The position numbers and the translations under genes are program-made. Below, one piece after another: positions 14,103 through 19,754 of a DNA stretch of 20,506 nucleotides. Position 1 is the stretch's first letter. Each line of letters begins with the position of its first letter. Below the pieces are notes generated by a model. It saw only the letters and a program-made list of their open reading frames with translations, was not told the origin of the DNA and made no database searches. Source of the stretch: a virus; the IMG/VR virus record IMGVR_UViG_3300025138_000491, positions 1 through 20,506 of that record; one strand, 5' to 3'.

Positions 14103-14463
14103 CATTATCGAACGTTCACCAATGCACAACGAAGACCAACTGCTCAAGGTTGCAGATGTAATCATGGCTCTTATCGAACCACGCCTCAAGGAAAGGATGA
14201 AGCAAATGATTGAGGAACACTCGGACGATATCGGCAACAGTGCGGATATCGACGAGCAGATCACGGACTGGATGCGGCTCAACTTTGACTTCAGTGACTA
14301 CTATGAGTTCGATATCCACGATCACTCTTACGAGATCGGCACCATGATTGACGATCATATAGAAGAAAAGGAGGAGGAGGACGACAGGTTCAAAGAACGA
14401 GTCAAAGTAGCACTAGCAGACATCACTGTCGGTGTCCCTTACATGACTTTCGACATCAAGTAA
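14095..14463 (+). CDS. Acidic early protein, unknown (122 aa)
   Basis: 122 residues from ATG 14095 (MTDIIERSPMHNEDQ), chosen because GAGGAG lies 6 nt upstream. A longer in-frame extension has none. The protein is strongly acidic (DFSDYYEFDIHDHSYEIG, then a DDHIEEKEEEDD stretch) with an amphipathic helix at about 15-45. Acidic small proteins of this kind can mimic DNA or bind basic host proteins, but no family is recognised. It overlaps the previous gene by 8 nt and ends TAATG. Confidence 0.75.
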   Translation: MTDIIERSPMHNEDQLLKVADVIMALIEPRLKERMKQMIEEHSDDIGNSADIDEQITDWMRLNFDFSDYYEFDIHDHSYEIGTMIDDHIEEKEEEDDRFKERVKVALADITVGVPYMTFDIK

Positions 14464-14612
14464 TGACAGTCGAGATCGTACCCCACAGTGGGATGGTCGT
14501 GATTTCTGAAATGGTCGGCGGGTACTTGGTTACCCGTCGATACATCGGATACACGAAGAAGCAAGCAATTAAACAGTTCAAGGAGGAACATGATGAGACA
14601 AGAGACACATAA
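14463..14612 (+). CDS. Small phage protein with beta-hairpin and helix (49 aa)
   Basis: 49 residues: MTVEIVPHSGMVVISEMVGG, then YLVTRRYIGYTKKQAIKQFK. The pattern is two or three strands followed by a helix containing KKQAIKQFKEEH. ATG 14463 overlaps the previous TAA (TAATG). Its 3' end overlaps the next gene by about 20 nt and contains that gene's ribosome site (AGGAGG at 14581-14586). It resembles small hypothetical proteins of marine phages; function unknown. Confidence 0.65.
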   Translation: MTVEIVPHSGMVVISEMVGGYLVTRRYIGYTKKQAIKQFKEEHDETRDT

Positions 14613-14967
14613 AATCGCAAAGGCTTTTTACAACAGACGACCCGCTTCGGCTGCTCGTACCAGAACCAACGGAGATGTCGTTTGGCTACATGACAACTTT
14701 ATCGCATGGCGCACACTCGATGGCGACATCGGCTTTCGCTTGGCAGGTTGGCCCACCGTCACCACCAGAGATCGTATCAACGGTATCCTATCAGTCTTTG
14801 GGTACGGACGATGGGGCGTGGCACAACGGAAAGGAGAACAGTATCTCGTGCTCGGTGCCAAAAAGATGATGCCCATCGGAGATGAAGAGCACTTTTATAT
14901 TAGCGACATGAAAGGGATGGAAAGCAAACAAGGGCTGTTTCACAACTACGCAGAGGATGTTTCATGA
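14593..14967 (+). CDS. Early protein, unknown (124 aa)
   Basis: 124 residues starting MRQETHKIAKAFYNRRPASA. Two adjacent ATGs exist (14590 and 14593). I prefer the second because AGGAGG is then 6 nt away rather than 3. The core (GDVVWLHDNFIAWRTLDGDIGF, then a LAGWPTVTTRDRINGIL segment) looks like a small beta-rich domain found in marine phage hypothetical proteins. Several Arg/Lys residues at the N-terminus could bind nucleic acid. It is coupled to the next gene through ATGA. Confidence 0.75.
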   Translation: MRQETHKIAKAFYNRRPASAARTRTNGDVVWLHDNFIAWRTLDGDIGFRLAGWPTVTTRDRINGILSVFGYGRWGVAQRKGEQYLVLGAKKMMPIGDEEHFYISDMKGMESKQGLFHNYAEDVS

Positions 14968-15173
14968 AGATCGATAAGAATATACCAGTACCACGTAAGT
15001 ATCACAAAATCGATATCTGGAACGAAGTATCGAGCAACATGGGCGTTGGAGACAGCGTCCTAGTTGACGACAAGAGTAAACGAGCAGCACTAACCAACGC
15101 GCTCAAAAGATTAGGGTACGAAGTAACTACCCGATCCGAAGGTAAACAATTCAGAATATGGAGGCTCACATAA
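14964..15173 (+). CDS. Small conserved phage protein (69 aa)
   Basis: 69 residues: an N-terminal IPVPRKYHKIDIWN, then MGVGDSVLVDDKSKRAALTNAL and GYEVTTRSEGKQFRIWRL. The order GDS-x-strand, helix with RAALTNALKRLG, then a beta pair ending RIWRL is a compact fold common in phage genomes as an uncharacterised family, sometimes compared with DNA-binding domains. ATG 14964 overlaps the previous stop. The basic C-terminal hairpin hints at nucleic-acid contact but this is not shown. Confidence 0.75.
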   Translation: MKIDKNIPVPRKYHKIDIWNEVSSNMGVGDSVLVDDKSKRAALTNALKRLGYEVTTRSEGKQFRIWRLT

Positions 15174-15367
15174 TGACGATAGGTGGTTATACAATGAAAG
15201 ATCTTGGTTGGGCACTTGAAGTTCACGAGTACGAAGCAGGTTGGTCATTCGCCCTACAGGGAGATGATGCTCAACAGTTTCGTGACGAATGGGAACTCGC
15301 ACAAGAATACGACATACCTTTTGGTACGTTCTTACGCGACCATGAATACAACACATTGTTTCAATAA
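15173..15367 (+). CDS. Last gene of first rightward train, unknown (64 aa)
   Basis: 64 residues starting MTIGGYTMKDLGWALEVHEY. ATG 15173 overlaps the previous TAA (TAATG) with GGAGG 8 nt upstream; an alternative ATG at 15158 would add five residues but overlaps that Shine-Dalgarno. The sequence is acidic and aromatic (EAGWSFALQGDDAQQFRDEW), and FGTFLRDHEYNTLF closes it. No family recognised. A C-UUCG-G hairpin starts 5 nt after its stop. Confidence 0.7.
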   Translation: MTIGGYTMKDLGWALEVHEYEAGWSFALQGDDAQQFRDEWELAQEYDIPFGTFLRDHEYNTLFQ

Positions 15368-15371
15368 GGAG

Positions 15372-15474
15372 AGGGGGCTTCGGCTCCCTACTTCACTACT
15401 ATCATAATGTGCGTTCGCTATGGCGAATCGCATTCCGCGTAATGACGCGGTAAAAGAATAGTGTCGCAAGCGAC
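15372..15474. terminator. Cluster of hairpins between convergent genes
   Basis: Four stem-loops lie in 103 bp. AGGGGGC/GCTCCCT caps a UUCG tetraloop (15372-15389). TGCG-TTCGC pairs with GCGAA-T-CGCA (15410-15432). CCGCG/CGCGG (15435-15450) and GTCG/CGAC (15463-15474) follow. They sit between a rightward and a leftward operon that converge, as bidirectional terminators do, but none has a clear T-run. The first is the most stable. Confidence 0.5.
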
Positions 15475-15954
15475 TCAGTTTATAGTAGCTCGCTCCTCGT
15501 TCCTCGTCGCTCGTTTAGAAAAACCGCCGCGTGGGGCCGCAGGGCTTGGCTCGAGCTTCAAGATACGCGCCGCGTGGGGCCGCAGGGCTTCAAACAACGA
15601 CCCAAGATCCTTGAACCTATGGCCCTCAGAACCCTTGATCCCATGCTCCGCCAAACTCGGTCCTTGGTTGCCCTCAAACAAAAGTATGTCTCTTGTAGAG
15701 AGGCACTTTACTAAGTAAAAATTTGCCCCACCTCGAGCCCAATATGCCATATTCCAAGCGATTTGATGAGGAGATAGTTTTGGTTTATTGCTTTTGGTTG
15801 TCTTCAACTCGCACCAGAATGGAACGCCATCAGCAACGATGTGAAGGTCTGGTATGCCCCCTCCGTGCTTGTTTTCAATCCGCGTTGCGAACCACTTCTT
15901 CGGTAGGTTCTGACGTATCGATTTCCAAAAGTTCGCCTCTGGTCCCTTGCTCAT
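15475..15954 (-). CDS. VRR-NUC-type PD-(D/E)XK nuclease
   Basis: 159 residues. The motifs follow VRR-NUC order: an N-terminal helix with Glu7 (PEANFWKSIRQNLP), TRIENKHGGGIPDLHI with Asp36 (25-39), FWCELKTTK with Glu49 and Lys51 (46-54), then LSPHQIAWNMAYWARGG with Gln64 (60-76). This fold cuts branched or ends-type DNA in a metal-dependent way, and phage versions may resolve junctions before packaging. The first 80 nt overlap the 3' end of terS in another frame, and no good ribosome site precedes the ATG, so coupled translation is likely. The last 30 residues are low-complexity and encoded by a GC-rich 23-nt direct repeat. Confidence 0.85.
   Translation of the reverse strand: MSKGPEANFWKSIRQNLPKKWFATRIENKHGGGIPDLHIVADGVPFWCELKTTKSNKPKLSPHQIAWNMAYWARGGANFYLVKCLSTRDILLFEGNQGPSLAEHGIKGSEGHRFKDLGSLFEALRPHAARILKLEPSPAAPRGGFSKRATRNEERATIN
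15525..15590. repeat. 23-nt GC-rich direct repeat inside nuclease 3' end
   Basis: The same 23 bases (beginning CGCCGCGTGGGGC) occur at 15525-15547 and 15568-15590, 43 nt apart. Since 43 is not a multiple of three, the copies are translated in different frames (PHAAR versus SPAAPRGG). Composition is far richer in G and C than surrounding genes. Confidence 0.75.
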
Positions 15955-16447
15955 TTGGTGTAATATCCTTGTACTCTGCCTCGATCTGAAATGCTTGAGG
16001 GTATTGTTTCTGTAATGCTGCTAGTCGTGTTGTTATTTCATCTCTCGATAGTTGATCAATTGTATTGATTGTCTCTCTTCTATCGATGGTCAAACCACCC
16101 AAGGCAGAACGTATTTTCTCCGCATTAATTGCTGCTGAGAAGTGCCCTGCATCCTCGGCTCCCTTCGATAACTCGTACAGTCTTTCAAGTTGACCAATAG
16201 TTGTAACTCCGTACCGTCTTTCTCGTTCCTCTCGCAATTCATTGATGTACTCAACAACGTGCGGATAGTCTCTCCCATTGAGCAAACGTGAAGCGTGTTC
16301 AACAGCCAGATCGGACTTGAACCCTGCCTTACGAGCGCACTCAACGTTGCTGTATATCCCCTCAACAACGTATCTTGCAAAACTCATCTGCCTACTTGTT
16401 ATTTTCCGGTCATGCTTGTCTTCGACCCCTGCCTTAATACTTGGCAT
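15875..16447 (-). CDS. terS: Terminase small subunit
   Basis: 190 residues from ATG 16447 (MPSIKAGVEDKHDRK), chosen because AGGAGA lies about 10 nt upstream; a longer open frame to 16516 has no ribosome site. The N-terminal helix-turn-helix reads ITSRQMSFARYVVEGIYSNV, then ECARKAGFKSDLAVEHASRLL (16-56), the Terminase_2 type used to recognise packaging DNA. A central helical region (70-120) would form the oligomeric ring, and the C-terminus is acidic. Assignment rests on the HTH signature and length. It lies far from terL and in an inverted two-gene unit with a nuclease. Confidence 0.78.
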   Translation of the reverse strand: MPSIKAGVEDKHDRKITSRQMSFARYVVEGIYSNVECARKAGFKSDLAVEHASRLLNGRDYPHVVEYINELREERERRYGVTTIGQLERLYELSKGAEDAGHFSAAINAEKIRSALGGLTIDRRETINTIDQLSRDEITTRLAALQKQYPQAFQIEAEYKDITPNEQGTRGELLEIDTSEPTEEVVRNAD

Positions 16448-16597
16448 ACAATATTCTCCTGTGTTTTTTACGAACATACACCGATTAATTTTGATTTGTC
16501 TATAAAGGGAAAACACCCCCTAACACTGCAAAAAGTTATTTTTTTATTTTTATTGATGGCTTGATCGAGGCAATTAGAGCAATTGATTACGGTCAAG

Positions 16598-16612
16598 TGT
16601 ACTCTGAGTACA
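16598..16612. promoter_or_regulatory. 15-bp operator-like palindrome
   Basis: TGTACTC-T-GAGTACA is a perfect inverted repeat around one central base. Its right half is one of four TGAGTAC copies in this region. Lying between two oppositely oriented operons, it looks like a dimeric repressor or activator site. Confidence 0.5.
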
Positions 16613-16686
16613 TCACTGAGTACGGTGTACAATAGGGTTATCCTTTTGTTTTTAAATACTTTTTCAGGATTGAGTACGTTGAGTAC
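16605..16686 (+). repeat. Four TGAGTAC repeats in two pairs
   Basis: TGAGTAC occurs at 16605, 16617, 16671 and 16680, as two pairs spaced 12 and 9 bp. The last copy is followed by GGTCAA, as is GATTAC at 16585-16590. Four copies within 82 bp suggest binding sites of one protein or iterons. Confidence 0.55.
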
Positions 16687-16699
16687 GGTCAAAACGTGT

Positions 16700-16743
16700 T
16701 TTTAAAAAAATAAAAAAACATAATAGGGGGCAAATCCCCTATT
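16700..16743 (-). terminator. Leftward intrinsic terminator
   Basis: AATAGGGG (16722-16729) pairs perfectly with CCCCTATT (16736-16743) around six bases. Read leftward, the stem is followed by two runs of seven Ts. It would stop leftward transcription before terS. On the plus strand it lacks a T-run. Confidence 0.6.
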
Positions 16744-16782
16744 AAAGAAAATTAAATTATTTTCGCTCCTCCCCTTGTAATA

Positions 16783-16812
16783 ATGACAGATGATATTATA
16801 TGGTACTATATG
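16783..16812 (+). promoter_or_regulatory. Candidate rightward promoter for second early train
   Basis: ATGACA (16783-16788) matches the -35 consensus at five of six. TATATG (16807-16812) at 18 nt or TACTAT (16804-16809) at 15 nt could serve as -10. It sits about 25 bp before the first ATG of the train, so the leader would be short. Confidence 0.35.
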
Positions 16813-16834
16813 AGACAACATAAGGAGATTGAGA

Positions 16835-17170
16835 ATGTCTTACAGTTTATCAGAAGAAGCTTACGAGATCGCTGACGAGGCGTGGCAAGAAACCAAGGAC
16901 CGAGATGCAGCAATCGATTTCATTCAGGAGACGTGCGACGGACATGAGCTATCGATCTATTATGGCAAGGCGATAGATTTCTGTGCTGCTAACGACACTA
17001 CTTGTGGCGAGGATTATCTGGATGACATAGGAGGCATCTCACAAAAGGGGGATACGTTTGGAGCTATTGCTTGCCGACTTGCGTATGCTTGTTTGGTGAC
17101 TTCTGCATGGGCTTGTCTTGATGGGATCATTGATGAGGCTGAAGAAGAGGAGGAGCTAGAAGATGCTTGA
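16835..17170 (+). CDS. Acidic Cys-containing early protein (111 aa)
   Basis: 111 residues from ATG 16835 (MSYSLSEEAYEIADEAWQET), with AAGGAG 7 nt upstream; an upstream in-frame TTG is less likely. It is acidic throughout and ends in a run of Glu. It has six Cys residues (ETCDG, DFCAAN, TTCGED, ACRLAYACLV, WACLDG) too irregularly spaced for a known zinc site. No family recognised. As first gene of the second train it is probably expressed early. It overlaps the next gene by 8 nt. Confidence 0.72.
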   Translation: MSYSLSEEAYEIADEAWQETKDRDAAIDFIQETCDGHELSIYYGKAIDFCAANDTTCGEDYLDDIGGISQKGDTFGAIACRLAYACLVTSAWACLDGIIDEAEEEEELEDA

Positions 17171-17519
17171 GGGATGGTTTGAAACGGACTTTGGCATGGA
17201 GCCATTCTTGCTCGAGGACCAAGGTTCGTTTGTCGAGGCGATAGAGGAGATGTTGAGGTATGATGCGGACTTTGGTTCTACTGACATGGAGGTTGAGTGG
17301 AATGGCGAGGATGCGACTAAGGCAGCTTATGACACAGTAGAGGAGATACATGATCAAACGGAGAAAGAAGGGTGCAAGTATTACATAAGAGACAAGGTAC
17401 GAGGATACGGAGTAGTTGAAAATCAATACTGGTCAACAAGAGAAGAAGCAGAAAAGGCTGCACTTACTTGGTCTGGTCAAACTGGTGGGCAGTATGTTGT
17501 GGAGGTAACAAACAAATGA
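17163..17519 (+). CDS. Acidic early protein (118 aa), unknown
   Basis: 118 residues starting MLEGWFETDFGMEPFLLEDQ. The N-terminal half is acidic and helical. The C-terminal half (YYIRDKVRGYGVVENQYWST, then REEAEKAALTW) looks like a small alpha-beta domain in which a strand pair is followed by an EEAEKAA helix, a pattern seen in many short phage proteins that are uncharacterised. ATG 17163 lies within the end of the previous gene with GGAGG upstream. It ends ATGA into the next gene. Confidence 0.72.
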   Translation: MLEGWFETDFGMEPFLLEDQGSFVEAIEEMLRYDADFGSTDMEVEWNGEDATKAAYDTVEEIHDQTEKEGCKYYIRDKVRGYGVVENQYWSTREEAEKAALTWSGQTGGQYVVEVTNK

Positions 17520-17842
17520 CTAAGAAACTTATTATAAATTGTTGGGAGGAGGGATCGATGGTTTTGGACTGGGATCCCAAGGCATACAAGACCAAGGCAG
17601 GGGCGGCAAAGTCTTTGTACAAGGCGCTATGCAAGTGGTGTGAGGACATAGGGATGGACCCTAAGACTGAGTGCCACATTTGGACACCGAAGCAGCAACA
17701 GGCCAGAGGTTATTACAAGCAATGGACCGTGAGCCTAGAAGCAGGGCCGTTTGAATGGGCGGTTCATGCCTCGATGGTTATCGACAATCCTGATTGGTAT
17801 GTTGAGCCGTATTATTCTTTTGATTTACAATTTTGCGAATAG
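17516..17842 (+). CDS. Trp-rich early protein (108 aa), unknown
   Basis: 108 residues from ATG 17516 (MTKKLIINCWEEGSMVLDWD), which overlaps the previous stop and has GGAGG 10 nt upstream. It carries many Trp (WEEG, LDWD, CKWCED, IWTPKQ, QWTVSLEAGPFEWAV, DWYVEPYYSFD), in a mixed helix then beta order that suggests a compact globular fold. No catalytic motif is visible. Trp-rich, single-domain neighbours follow in the same operon. Confidence 0.72.
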   Translation: MTKKLIINCWEEGSMVLDWDPKAYKTKAGAAKSLYKALCKWCEDIGMDPKTECHIWTPKQQQARGYYKQWTVSLEAGPFEWAVHASMVIDNPDWYVEPYYSFDLQFCE

Positions 17843-17853
17843 GGAGGTATCGC

Positions 17854-18222
17854 ATGAGATTATACACAAACAACCAAGGTTCATGGGTCGGGACGCAAGC
17901 AGATGCGAAGCGTAAGTTTGGTTTTAAGAATGAATGGCGCGAGGTCGATGTACCGACAAGCAAGGACGATTTACTAGAGTTTTTAAACATACATAAAGTG
18001 GGCAATCAAACGGTTGAACCTATTGTGGATGACACACCTCGCACTGCTCCTCGAGCACATGGACAGAGTTGTTCGGGAAACAGGGAAGTTCGTGAGGCCG
18101 CAGCACTTAATCGATATGATGTAAAAGATGTGGTGTTGAATTGTCCGAAGGAATATTTAGGGGGCGCATTGAGCTCAATTGTAACAAGAATTTATGACAT
18201 GGAGGAAGAATTAAATGCCTAA
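17854..18222 (+). CDS. Early protein (122 aa), unknown
   Basis: 122 residues from ATG 17854 (MRLYTNNQGSWVGTQADAKR), with GGGAGG 7 nt upstream; a TTG 21 nt earlier is less likely. The N-terminus (QADAKRKFGFKNEWREVDVPTSK) reads as a small strand-helix unit. A polar linker with Arg/Ser follows, then a C-terminal helix pair (DVKDVVLNCPKEYLGGALSS, IVTRIYDMEEEL). The linker plus two ends suggests a two-part protein. It overlaps the YubB-like gene by 8 nt. Confidence 0.72.
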   Translation: MRLYTNNQGSWVGTQADAKRKFGFKNEWREVDVPTSKDDLLEFLNIHKVGNQTVEPIVDDTPRTAPRAHGQSCSGNREVREAAALNRYDVKDVVLNCPKEYLGGALSSIVTRIYDMEEELNA

Positions 18223-18703
18223 TCATTGCTATCAACAAGTATCTATCAAGGGGCCGAGCAAACTGGTCCGACATTTATATGCAGAACTAAAAGAGAATAG
18301 TCGTTTCTGTGATGTGGTTGTACCTATGCCATTTGAGTTGTGGGCTGCACCAGATGTTAAGAGCGACAAGTATGGTTTCGAGACCAGTAGTTCGCAGTGG
18401 TATGACTGGAGGGTAGATAACTGGGACACCAAGTGGGATGTTTGTGATGTCGATGTGCATGGGGATCTCGAGACGGATGGGGATCATGCTTACGACATGG
18501 ATTGCACTGCATGGTTTAATTTTAATTGTTGGACTGCGTGGGGGCCACCGTTGAACGTGTGGAATAAGTTGGTTGCTTTGGGTGTTGAGGTAAAGGCTGA
18601 CTACCAAGACGAGGGCGGTATGTTCGAGGGCATGTACGCCAATGGCAAGAACCATAGTTGGGAGCCAGAGGATGAGGAATGTGAAGACGAGGAGGAAGCT
18701 TGA
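18215..18703 (+). CDS. YubB/Api92-like protein with ferredoxin-like fold
   Basis: 162 residues. It opens PNHCYQQVSIKGPSKLVRHL, a strand followed by a helix, and has VVVPMPFEL at 34-42. The family hallmark SSQWYDWRVDNWDTKWDV (59-76) precedes an acidic strand region, and FNFNCWTAWGPP (101-112) follows, then a helix and strand (WNKLVALGVEVKADY). The C-terminus is a Glu/Asp tail. These features match the Api92/YubB group (DUF1281-like) of phages and conjugative plasmids, whose fold is ferredoxin-like and whose function is unknown; no iron-sulfur site is implied. It overlaps its neighbours by 8 and 1 nt. Confidence 0.78.
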   Translation: MPNHCYQQVSIKGPSKLVRHLYAELKENSRFCDVVVPMPFELWAAPDVKSDKYGFETSSSQWYDWRVDNWDTKWDVCDVDVHGDLETDGDHAYDMDCTAWFNFNCWTAWGPPLNVWNKLVALGVEVKADYQDEGGMFEGMYANGKNHSWEPEDEECEDEEEA

Positions 18704-18909
18704 TGACTGAGATACACATAGATACGATTGCTTATCTAGAGGCTCGTAGCGGTGCAGATGCGATAGCGACATTCGCACATGATGAATTGTACACACTGTG
18801 TGCACCTATAATTGAGAAGTGGGTTGCTAAACAGGGAGCTTACATACTGACCGAAAGTTGTGAGTTAGACATAACAATACCTAATGTTGAGGAGTTCGAG
18901 AATGACTAG
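18703..18909 (+). CDS. Small early protein (68 aa), unknown
   Basis: 68 residues: MTEIHIDTIAYLEARSGADA followed by helix IATFAHDELYTLCAPIIEKW, then a beta-type tail YILTESCELDITIPNVEEF. ATG 18703 overlaps the previous TGA (TGATG). GAGGAGGAAG is about 7 nt upstream. It overlaps the zinc-finger protein gene by 8 nt. No family recognised. The consistent overlap and codon use support a real gene. Confidence 0.7.
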   Translation: MTEIHIDTIAYLEARSGADAIATFAHDELYTLCAPIIEKWVAKQGAYILTESCELDITIPNVEEFEND

Positions 18910-19132
18910 TGTTGATCCGATTGAGATTATGTTGAGCGAGATATTCGACAAGGTATTTTACAACAAGCACCAAGGTCCAAGGGCCGAGGTATGTGAAGAC
19001 TGTGACGGAGTTGGGTGGGTTGAGGCTGAGTTCGTTCGCCCACAAAACTTTGACAGGGACGTTGGATATCTGGATACTAAACGTGTGGACTGTGAGGAGT
19101 GCGGTGGCACTGGATTTATGGAGGAAGAATAA
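18902..19132 (+). CDS. DnaJ-type zinc-finger protein (76 aa)
   Basis: 76 residues from ATG 18902 (MTSVDPIEIMLSEIFDKVFY); a TTG 18 nt earlier is less likely. Two CxxCxGxG half-sites are visible: CEDCDGVGW (31-39) and CEECGGTGF (64-72). Each half-site of two Cys would combine to bind one zinc, as in the DnaJ Cys-rich domain. The spacer of 29 residues is longer than in tightly spaced DnaJ repeats. There is no J domain. Related small phage proteins may bind protein or nucleic acid; the target is unknown. Confidence 0.78.
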   Translation: MTSVDPIEIMLSEIFDKVFYNKHQGPRAEVCEDCDGVGWVEAEFVRPQNFDRDVGYLDTKRVDCEECGGTGFMEEE

Positions 19133-19395
19133 TGACGGAAGAAGGTAGGATTATAAACAGGAGGGATTTGAAGAGGGCAATCAATTCAATTTGCATTGTG
19201 TACAAGGATGGGGAGCACAAGGTTAAGTGCCACATGCCTGAGATGGAGCAGATGCGGATTAAGAATGAGGACTTGGACTTATTGTATTTATTGACGGAGG
19301 CACTGTCGGATGCAGCAAACGAGGCCGAGCACTTGGAGAAGAAGGGAGAACTTACGTTCTCGATTGCAGACTTGAAGGGATCGAGCGATGGATAA
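19132..19395 (+). CDS. Early protein (87 aa), unknown
   Basis: 87 residues from ATG 19132 (MTEEGRIINRRDLKRAINSI), overlapping the previous TAA as TAATG. GGAGGAAG lies upstream in the previous gene. It contains a basic helix (RRDLKRAINSICIVYKDG), a strand with CHMPEMEQ, and a Leu-rich acidic helix (DLDLLYLLTEALSDAANEAE). The C-terminus ends in LTFSIADLKGSSDG. No family recognised. The overlap with the next gene is 8 nt. Confidence 0.7.
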   Translation: MTEEGRIINRRDLKRAINSICIVYKDGEHKVKCHMPEMEQMRIKNEDLDLLYLLTEALSDAANEAEHLEKKGELTFSIADLKGSSDG

Positions 19396-19585
19396 CAGGG
19401 TATGTATGCACTACGTGATCGACAGGATTGAGGACATCATAAACTTACATGATCCTAAAAAACCAGAGATTGCAGATATGAAGTATATGCACAAAGCTTT
19501 GGAAGAGTTCAAACGCGAATGTATCTACAACTTGGGTGTCAATGTACGCATCGATTACAAGGGAATAGTTGATGAAGACATATGA
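19388..19585 (+). CDS. Small early protein (65 aa), unknown
   Basis: 65 residues, largely helical: MDNRVCMHYVIDRIEDIINL, then ADMKYMHKALEEFKRECIYN, ending with a beta-like VNVRIDYKGIVDEDI. ATG 19388 overlaps the end of the previous gene. Its last 14 nt overlap the next gene in another frame. No motif recognised. Its Shine-Dalgarno is weak (AAGGGA), so coupling to upstream translation is likely. Confidence 0.65.
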   Translation: MDNRVCMHYVIDRIEDIINLHDPKKPEIADMKYMHKALEEFKRECIYNLGVNVRIDYKGIVDEDI

Positions 19586-19751
19586 AATAACATGTGAGGG
19601 CATGGTAAGTAGAACTATCATGGTTGACGCTAACGATTTGAGTGAAGCGGTCAGCCAAGCAAGAAAAGAGTTTTCGCTCCTTGTGGGTGCGAAAGAAGAG
19701 GATGTTGAAGTAGCGGACATCTATGAAAACAATTTATTTAACAGGAGGTGA
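19572..19751 (+). CDS. Small early protein (59 aa), unknown
   Basis: 59 residues from ATG 19572 (MKTYEITCEGMVSRTIMVDA), since the TTG just before gives no better ribosome site. Strand, strand, helix (NDLSEAVSQARKEFSLLVGA), strand (DVEVADIYENN) is the order of a small swapped beta-alpha domain, resembling the short helix-flanked strand proteins common in phage early regions. It overlaps the previous gene by 14 nt and ends three bases before the next ATG. Confidence 0.65.
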   Translation: MKTYEITCEGMVSRTIMVDANDLSEAVSQARKEFSLLVGAKEEDVEVADIYENNLFNRR

Positions 19752-19754
19752 GTA

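Larger units (their letters stand above)
16448..16834. other. Divergent control region between terS and second early train
   Basis: 387 bp with no gene, more A/T-rich than its flanks, with long A and T runs. It contains the TGAGTAC repeats, a palindrome, a leftward-type terminator and a plausible rightward promoter. I found no convincing leftward promoter for terS; TTGCAG and TATAGA near 16500-16535 are too far apart (21 nt). Confidence 0.6.

Noticed and set aside
16500-16535. Leftward promoter for terS
   Set aside because: TTGCAG and TATAGA are separated by 21 nt, too far for a sigma70-type promoter, and no better pair was found.
18287-18805. Leftward open frame of 172 codons
   Set aside because: Antisense shadow of the YubB-like gene and its neighbour. 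The sense strand has better starts, coupling and a recognisable family.
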